Below, in pieces: positions 57,090 through 64,000 of a DNA stretch of 64,000 nt. The position numbers and the translations under genes are program-made. Every line of letters starts with the position of its first letter. Positions within the stretch are counted from its first letter, which is position 1. The DNA comes from Dryococelus australis (lineage: Eukaryota; Arthropoda; Insecta; Phasmatodea; Phasmatidae), in contig CM057002.1 of the NCBI GenBank assembly GCA_029891345.1, positions 62,114,777 through 62,178,776 of the forward strand, written 5' to 3'. The notes beneath the pieces are model-generated. The model did not search any database and was not told the origin of the DNA. It saw nothing but the letters and a program-made list of their open reading frames with translations.

Positions 57090-59150
57090 GTCATCTTTAT
57101 GACTTGGTTTTGACTGCAGTTGAACTACGTGATTAGAAGCGTAACTGTGTTTACGAATGTTAAAACTTCCACTGAAAGTTAATTTGAGTACGTGTGTCAA
57201 TGTACACACATTTTACTACCAAAAATGAACAAATATTGCAAACGTTCCTTAGCAGACATCATGAAATTATAAAAAAAATAGCAGCAAAGTGAAAACATGA
57301 AGGCAATGTTTTCAAACAAATTTAACGTGAAATTTTTGTTTTTCATGTTGTAAGACTAATCCTTGTTTTTTTAAAATTATTATAAGGGATTATGCTATTA
57401 AAATTGAAGCAAGTATTTTATAAATGAGGATTAAAACGCAGTGCAACAAACAAGTGTATAAAAATATAGAACAATAAGACTTTTCTAGCTCAAAACTAAT
57501 TTTTAGCACATACAGACATTATTCTATGTTTATGTTTTGTTTTAATGGAATAAGTCCTGACAGAATGTTATTCACTAGGTATAAAAACCCACAAACGTCT
57601 TTACCTAACTTAAAGTATTTTTCCAAATTCCCGCTGGAAATTTAAGTGGAAAGGAAAAGCACCAAATTGACAAGCTGTTCTGAAAAGCCTGTACCAGTGT
57701 TTAGACTCAGCAGTTCTACCTACTGGATAATGTAGAAAGGTTGACTGTAGCTAGTGTTTGTGGGTTCGGCAAAATCTGTCCTGGCTCGATTGAGTATTGT
57801 TCCCGGGATCACCTGTGTTTCTCTCAAGGGTGAGGTCCACTAGAATAGGTGCAAAGTCTACAGGAACGGGGTACTCGGGGATTGGTTTACACTATGCTTA
57901 TTCCATGCGATTGGAAGTAAACATGTGGTGATGCACTACGGCCTACATTTCTCACGAGCTTAAGTGAAGCTAACCTACACAGGACAGGTAGAGGGGACCT
58001 TTTTCTAGGCTAAAACAGGACGGGATAGTAAAGCACTGTGAAAACAACTAATAACTATGACACTCCCTACACCATTGATGCCCAGAAGGCCTGTGGATAG
58101 ACGATGTTGAGTTGACAGGTTGGCACAATGCTTGGATAACTAAGCAAGGCATGATAGGATAAGGCCCAACAATAAGGCTACAGAAGAATGATCCTCCTGT
58201 CACAAAGATGCAGATGAAGAAAGGTATAGCAGGGAATGAAGCTGGCGAGATCTTCAGCAGCTAGTGCAGTTAAGCATATCAGAGACTGGTCAGTTTCGGC
58301 AGCGAATGAGGTGAAAGACTGAACAATTGTTCCAGAGTCAAATTTCGACTCCGTACTTATAATCTGCCAGGCGGCTGACTCGTCGGCATTCATTGGATGG
58401 AGTCTCTTGGGCGATGGGTTACCGCTGAGCGGGTGGTGGTGAAAAGCATAGCTCTCTGGCGTGACATCACCGACCAGCTAGGAGAATGGAAGACAAACGA
58501 TGAAACATACTACCGGTGCCATCTAGCTTTGGTAAGTAGTACTTGCTGCATTGAGGTGCATAGCTTCGGTGGGCCGGTGAATAATACAATCTTCGTTGGC
58601 TTGAACATCTATTTGTGCCGTGGTTGAAAGCCAAATCTTTTAATGTTTCATGGTGAATGGTAATGCAAACTCCGTAGAATTCAGTTGCAAGGTTATAATA
58701 TGCTGATGAGCTGAAGCCGTCTAATCACCATCATTGAAACGCGTCATGCGTCAAGACAATAGAATAAAAGGAACACAGAAGAAAATGTATTTGTTAGAAA
58801 ATATTACTTCTAAAATATAACTTATGGTTTTAATATTCTTTTACTCCTTTAAATAATATTTAATTTTAAAATATTAAAAAATGCTAAATTTCATTTTTAA
58901 GTGCTAAAATACAAATTTCAAAATGCTTTATCCAGACCTCTATAAAGATTTGTACCTCTCTACCACCATGTAAACACCGTCCCCCAAGGGATAAAGCAGG
59001 TGACCAGGTCTTGCCAAACCAATGAACATACTAAGGAAGGTCTGCGGGATCCCTAAACAGAGTAGTTTGTGCATTGCAAAACACCACACGATTTGCCGGA
59101 CACCCGTACCGCGGGCTCGGTGAAAAAAACACTTAGCGCACAAGTACAGT
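57090..59150. other. Stretch without recognised genes
   Basis: AT-rich to about 57650, then more balanced. Open frames at 58178-58393 (minus) and 58397-58627 (plus) have no motifs I recognise. A cagtagagcacc end of Tigger type occurs at about 59146 with no partner found. Confidence 0.5.
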
Positions 59151-59188
59151 AGAGCACCCTACTAGGTACACTTCACATGGAAACAGCT

Positions 59189-59396
59189 GTACCACCCGAG
59201 TCGGCTAACCCACTTTATCCACTGCATGCAATTCGCAAATTGAAGTGTCAGGCTTGACAAGTTGTAATCTGGAAGCCTATGAGCGGCTCAAGATGAAGCG
59301 TTAGCACCACCCGAAGTCAGCTAACCTGCTCCATCCACTGGGAGCGATTCGCCGGTTGGAGTACCAGGCCTGACGAGGTGTGATTTCGAATCTGGG
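59189..59396 (+). repeat. Imperfect tandem duplication, period about 115 bp
   Basis: taccacccgagtcggctaac at 59190 and caccacccgaagtcagctaa at 59305 start two related units. They continue with atccactg, (c/g)attcgc, gttggagt or its variant, ccaggc(c/t)tgac(g/a)ag, and tgt(a/g)at(t). The units differ at many positions, so the duplication is old. The second unit ends gatttcgaatctggg, somewhat like a polymerase III box B, but no convincing box A precedes it. Confidence 0.8.
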
Positions 59397-59751
59397 TACT
59401 CTTAGGGAATTACTGTCACCTGCCCCTTGCTTTCTGTGACTACCTTTAGTACCTAACCTAATACCATTCAAACCGACTAGGAGGGACTAAGAGGACCGAT
59501 TAGAAGGCATCTACAGCTCCTACAGTCAACCAATTGCCAGGTAACCCATCCCAGAATTTTCCCAGACCTATTTTCAAAACAGAATCCTTCCAATATCATA
59601 TTTTACCACCACTGAGAGAACAAATATTATATCAGTACAGCAGAACTAAATTACACTAAAAGACCACCCTGTATTCACACAACGAACAACTTTTGCAGAG
59701 TAGTATATTATTAACATTTTCCACGACCCAGGTGAAAATTACCTGACATTT

Positions 59752-59812
59752 CCCTGTCACATGGAATTCCCAGACTTTTCCCTCTATTTCCCTGGAGGTG
59801 GAAACCCTGCCA
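59752..59812 (+). repeat. End fragment of the CAGGG-type repeat (copy 3)
   Basis: gaattcccagacttttccct followed by ctggaggtggaaaccctg resembles the right end at 29350-29391. The next sequence is GC-rich and has no recognised feature. Confidence 0.5.
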
Positions 59813-60173
59813 GCAGCCCCTGGACCAGCCACTGCTAGCCGCCCTTCGACGGTGCACACAGAGTCGTCAGTCGCCGCCCATCAGCAGTCAGCTATAGCAC
59901 CAGTCTACAGGTGGTGAGCCAGCATCCACTACCACAAACACCACCTTAGACACCTACATAGCCTGCCGCCACCCAACCAGGCCAACCCTGTACACCGGCT
60001 CCCTTCAAGCTACAGCGCACCCACAATAACCAGCCCATTAGGACACCCAGTGTTCCCTGCTTGAACCCACATAAGAGCCCTCCTGTAGCCTAGGTGATGC
60101 AACAAGCTTCCAACAGTCACAGTTCAACGTATTCAACATAATGGCAAATTTACAACCAATTCTATTTCTATAT

Positions 60174-61222
60174 TAGAGTTGTTCCAATACCGATACTAAG
60201 TATCAGTATTGGCCGATACTTTGCCTTTTACTAACCTAGTTAATTCTACGAAGATTAATTTGAAATCATATATAATTCGACATGTGTATTCACCCCAAAA
60301 GGAAGGATAGGATATTATATGATCATGCCCGAGTTTTCAAGTTGTTGACTGGTTTTCTTTACCTCAACCACCTACTGAAGAGGGAAAGCATAGGATAAAG
60401 AAAATTAAGAGCTGCCTGTTGTGATAGTTGCTGGGAAGCATGGTGCAGTGTGGGTGTGGCTTAATGATGAAGAGAAAGAAAATAAGTGTAGCTGTGTGGG
60501 CATGACGCATGACTGGAAGATGGAAGGAGGAAGGAAACAGAGTCGTGTGGACAGCAAGGCTAATGGGAGGGATGATGGACAGCCATGGAGAGTAGAATAG
60601 CAGCACAATTGGGGGGGGGGGGGGGGGGGGGGCACACAGAAGAGAAAGGGATGGAAGGGAGCCAGTGACCTTTTCAGAGGCCAGACCCAGCTTAGGAAGG
60701 GGCTGCTTCACACTAAAAAGTGGGCCAGGTAGCATGGGACTGAGACAACATTCTCCAAGTGTATTCATGGTAGAGGGCATAGAGGGTTTTGGCTACCACA
60801 CCTGCAGTTTTAAACCACACTTTTACATTTTTTTTTTTTTGGCATAGCAGTTAGGCCTAAAGGCAACAATTACAAAACCTATATTTTACTGCACTTTACC
60901 ATATAATTAATAACCAAGATAAATGCAACAAACTTATTTTTTGCACCATTTTCTTCAAATTATTGGCTTTTTTTTAAACCAAAAATATTATGGTTCGCCA
61001 AAACAGGGTTGTAACTTCGAGACGGTAGTTATTCCCGGACCCGTAGTTGAGTTTACTCTGGAAAGGGAAAATGTGTATTTCTTAAGATATTATCTTTACT
61101 TAAATGAGTCTTGGAAATTTTTTAAAATGTATTATTAAAAGTAATACATTTTTTTAAATTCAGTGCGAAGGGCATTGGTATCAGGGTATTTGCATCGGTA
61201 AACATGGTATCAGAACAACTGT
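60174..61222. mobile_element. GATACC-type element, copy 4
   Basis: Left end tagagttgttccaataccga; reversed right end acagttgttctgatacc. Next to both ends are further tatcggtattgg/ggtatc motifs. The interior has a 22-base G run at 60611-60632, and no transposase is visible. The proline-rich minus-strand frame at 60364-60780 is an artefact of that G run. Confidence 0.7.
60611..60632 (+). repeat. G22 homopolymer
   Basis: Twenty-two consecutive G within the GATACC-type element. Confidence 0.97.
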
Positions 61223-61703
61223 ATATATCACACAACAAAGAACTAGTCTGAAATAAATGCAAGAACACAAGACTACTACATAGGCTATTCAACCGTAAAC
61301 AGAGCACTTTTGAAAGCCTTGCTTATATTTAGATTGTATTTACACATATATTAATCCATCAAACATAAAATAAATGTTGACACAGGGGTTTTAACTTCAT
61401 TCATATATTTATCAAATTGAACTATAAATTTATTAAAATAAAGTAAATATTTTTCACATTTGCTAATTCTTAGAATAACCTATATTTGAAAAATACAGAA
61501 AGCAAACTAAATCATTTCATTTCAGTATTCACAAATCTTTATTTAACTGTTTTAATCCAACATTAGCTACCTATTATAATTAGCACAAGCCTATCAATGT
61601 GCTTGTTAAAATACATGCAGGTAGGGACAGCGACATTTTTGAAAGGTTGATTTCAAAAATGCTCATTTAACAGTTAACAGCCTTTAATAAGTGAGTTACC
61701 TAC

Positions 61704-62054
61704 CACATTGGCATCCTTGTGGAGTACACCTTGGTTGCGAAGAATCTCGTCACAGATGGCTTGCAGTATGAGGCGTCCAATCTCACCTACATTCCCTTCA
61801 GCAAAGAAATGGACAAGCGGGTGCTCATCGAGCCGAAGGTGCCCATCAAACATGGATAGGTATTTGACAACCAGCTGCCGCACAGTGCGACACACAGACA
61901 CATCTATTGCGGACACCAGCGACTGCAGCTCCTTGAGCAGCGGTAATAGGTGGTGCATCACCGCAGTCAGCCGGTGGCGGTGAAGCTCTCGCTCACACTG
62001 CTGTAATGGGAACAGCTGAGCCACGAGTGACAGCAGTATGTTGTTCGGACTGTT
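61704..62054 (-). CDS. Mms22l: Host gene exon, probably C-terminal part of MMS22L
   Basis: This is the one segment that looks like host protein. On the minus strand a frame runs from a possible acceptor (ttgacag, AG at 62056-62055) to a donor (gtg|GTAGGT, or AG|GTAACT four bases later). It is 351 bases, 117 codons, phase 0 to 0 with the first donor. The protein is leucine-rich and helical: NILLSLVAQLFPL, LTAVMHHLLPLLKELQSL, VCRTVRQLVVKYLSMF, DEHPLVHFF and IGRLILQAICDEILRNQG. Hydrophobic spacing, the LTAV...LPLL part and the HPL part resemble the MMS22L C-terminal domain as I remember it. MMS22L acts in the nucleus with TONSL, binding newly deposited histones and loading RAD51 at stalled forks. 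It could instead be another HEAT/ARM-type protein. No neighbouring exon was recognised. Confidence 0.6.
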
Positions 62055-62067
62055 CTGTCAACATGTA

Positions 62068-62095
62068 CAGTGAAACCCCTGATTTTTCACCTATG
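62068..62095 (+). mobile_element. Tigger-type terminal repeat next to the host exon
   Basis: TA at 62066-62067 is followed by CAGTGAAACCCCTGATTTTT, similar to CAGTAAAACCCCTCC at 31359. It begins 12-13 bases from the acceptor AG of the exon, so the intron end of that exon appears to be transposon sequence. The other end was not found. Confidence 0.5.
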
Positions 62096-62099
62096 TACA

Positions 62100-63535
62100 T
62101 TTTATACACACTTTTTGTTGGTGCCAATGTCTGTATTTACAGCATAAGTTTCCCTCATTTTAAACTTTCCTACAATACCTCTAACATGTGGAGCTTATAG
62201 CCGTAATTATATTTATGTAAAGTTTTCAAATTAAGTGATTTGTAACTATGAGGCCAGCCTCCCTGGGGCTTGAACTACATTGCAGCATGTCTGAAGTCTT
62301 GGTTTCTGACAAAACAATTACACACGTCCCCATTAGGATTACCTATGAAAAGAAAAATTACTGAAGAGACCGCCGACTGAAGTGCAACAGGTACACACAG
62401 TATGATAAATATTACACACAAGATTTAAGAGCCTTGCACGTAGTGGCAAAGACACACTTGATGCGTATGGAAATGCTTGATGCGAATGGCAATGTAACCC
62501 TTATCGCTCCCATGCCTCTCAGCCTCTAATGCAGAAAAAACTCTAGGAAGGCCGACCCCTTAATATTAATTTATTTAATTTTTGAATAAGAGAAGATATA
62601 ACATGAAAAAATGCTTACAAACATTAACTAGTGATGGGTCAAGACTCGATAAGTCAAGTTGAACAAACAAAGACCCCCTCATTAATTGAGTTCAGTTTTG
62701 TCCCAGGGAGATATTGATCTACTGAACATACAAGTGGCATAACATTGGTTTTAGGTTATAAACAGGTTTTTGGGCTTAATCACCTTTCGCCTGTTACGAA
62801 TTACTAATAATTTTACTTTGCCAAAACACTAATTAAACACTAGTGAAAACAATAAATCTGCTACAATCAACCGTAGATATACTATCAATGTCCTATGATT
62901 CACGATTCCACCACACAGGAGCCATTCTGACAATGAGATTGTGAAACACACACACAATTGTCTATGATAATTTAATGCTTTGTTTATATCTACCATCAAT
63001 TGTGTTAGAAATTTCAATGATCAGAATTACTGATTGTCCACAAAATATAGGCAGTAATAAAGCAATTTTTTTAACCTTAGTAATGATACGATAAGAAAAT
63101 ATTTCCAATATTTTTGATATCCGATACATAATCTAACATCAGATCCAATTTTGATATTTGTTTAAAAGTTTGTAGCCTTTGTAAAATTTGTCATGAATGT
63201 ATTTGTTATTAATTTTACCAATATTAATATGGTTGACTACGAGTAGATCATCATGTTTAGTAAGATGTTCTCTGATGCAATTCCAAAGGAAAAAATATGA
63301 TCATTACAAAACTTAGTTTTTGGATGTAAATATGGAAGTCGGGTTACATGCTACATCACTTTCTCTTGTATTCTACCAGTACACCTAGTTGTATGGAACG
63401 TAATATTAAATTGTTTATGCAGTTTAAAATCCCATCAATAGTCAAACTTACACACTCTTTGGCCACCAGAAACCTGCCATCTTTACGATCTTATGTGCTT
63501 TGTGGTTACATTCTTGACAAATACTGCATTTGCAA
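62100..63535. other. AT-rich stretch without recognised genes
   Basis: No further exon of the host gene was recognised. At 62630 actagtgatgggtcaagact looks like a hAT-type left end (compare gacccatccctag at 53478), without a partner inside the window. Confidence 0.5.
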
Positions 63536-64000
63536 CTACAGTAGAGCACCACTTTAATGAACTTCACGTTAACGAACACTTAACCATAACGAACTTATTA
63601 TTTGGACACAGCAAAACACCATACATGTATATGCAAATAACTTGGTTATACAACATTTTCGGTAAAAATCTTTGGGAGGTTTATTCAATATTCACGTTAA
63701 CAAACACTTTGTAATCGCAGTAAAATGTAAAATCCGGCAAAATTACATTAATTTTTATAATTTTTCAATGTTAAAAATATAAACAAAGAAACAAACATAC
63801 TGCAACAGTTTTATTTTGGTGGATAACTCAGTCATAGATGATACAATACATTGATGTGGCAATACGAGACAAAAATCGTAAAGCGCAGCGCTACTATGTT
63901 TATCGCTGCAACTAATGCGCTACATCATTGTGTAGAGACAGGTAAGAAGCCTCTGACTTAGCCGAATTTTTACATACAAAAAAATACTGTCGCCATATAT
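63536..64000 (+). repeat. Dispersed repeat, copy 2 (direct copy of 47005-47420), cut by window end
   Basis: The copy begins with a Tigger-like end (acagtagagcaccactttaa) and runs to the window edge with the blocks listed at 47005-47420. The right end lies outside. Confidence 0.88.

Noticed and set aside
59340..59400. tRNA-like or second SINE head (gatttcgaatctggg)
   Set aside because: No convincing box A and no tRNA-like fold; better described as part of the 115-bp duplication.
60364..60780. Minus-strand proline-rich open frame of 138 codons
   Set aside because: The proline stretch comes from the G22 run; the rest shows no domain.
61708..61983. Plus-strand open frame of 91 codons
   Set aside because: Antisense shadow of the host exon.

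Overview
The window reads as intron and intergenic DNA of a large, AT-rich animal genome. It has no operons and no bacterial-style coding density. I think it is an insect, quite possibly a stick insect (Phasmatodea): two copies of a tRNA-derived SINE, several pogo/Tigger fragments and a gypsy family look like repeats I remember from Dryococelus-type assemblies. That identification is from memory and untested.

Only one segment looks like a host gene: a clean exon of about 117 codons on the minus strand at 61704-62054, with a plausible splice acceptor and donor. Its helical-repeat sequence resembles the C-terminal part of MMS22L, the replication-fork recombination factor that pairs with TONSL. 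The other exons of that gene are not visible here, so introns are probably long and most of the window may be intron or downstream flank.

Layout: 1-2.75 kb AT-rich and featureless; 2.76-6.45 kb LTR-like promoter pieces and two related, unclassified small ORFs; 7.1-9.3 kb a pogo transposase N-terminus, an unrecognised broken frame and a repeat module; 9.3-15 kb decayed repeats, one SINE and a (TA)n tract; 15.1-17.1 kb a Tigger-type element with clear terminal inverted repeats; 18.5-21.3 kb a truncated Ty3/gypsy integrase and a putative LTR, followed by a second SINE; 22-27.6 kb promoter-bearing repeat fragments; 27.7-29.4 kb a repeat carrying a LINE reverse-transcriptase tail; 30.1-40.2 kb a run of DNA transposons, including a nearly full-length but broken pogo at 33627-35683; 41.8-46.5 kb a Tigger-type element split by a gypsy element whose RT segment is present twice; 48.5-53.5 kb broken hAT transposases; 54.2-57.1 kb nested DNA elements including a CENP-B/Tigger transposase N-terminus; 59.2-61.2 kb a tandem duplication and a GATACC-type element; 61.7-62.1 kb the host exon; 63.5-64.0 kb a repeat running off the window end.

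Every mobile-element reading frame I could follow carries stops, frameshifts or lost catalytic residues. Nothing here looks capable of autonomous movement. The most informative structures are the nested insertions, the GC-rich module shared by three Tigger-type elements, the paired unclassified ORFs at 3.9-6.4 kb, and a transposon end abutting the splice acceptor of the host exon. All comparisons were made by eye; element ends are exact only where stated.
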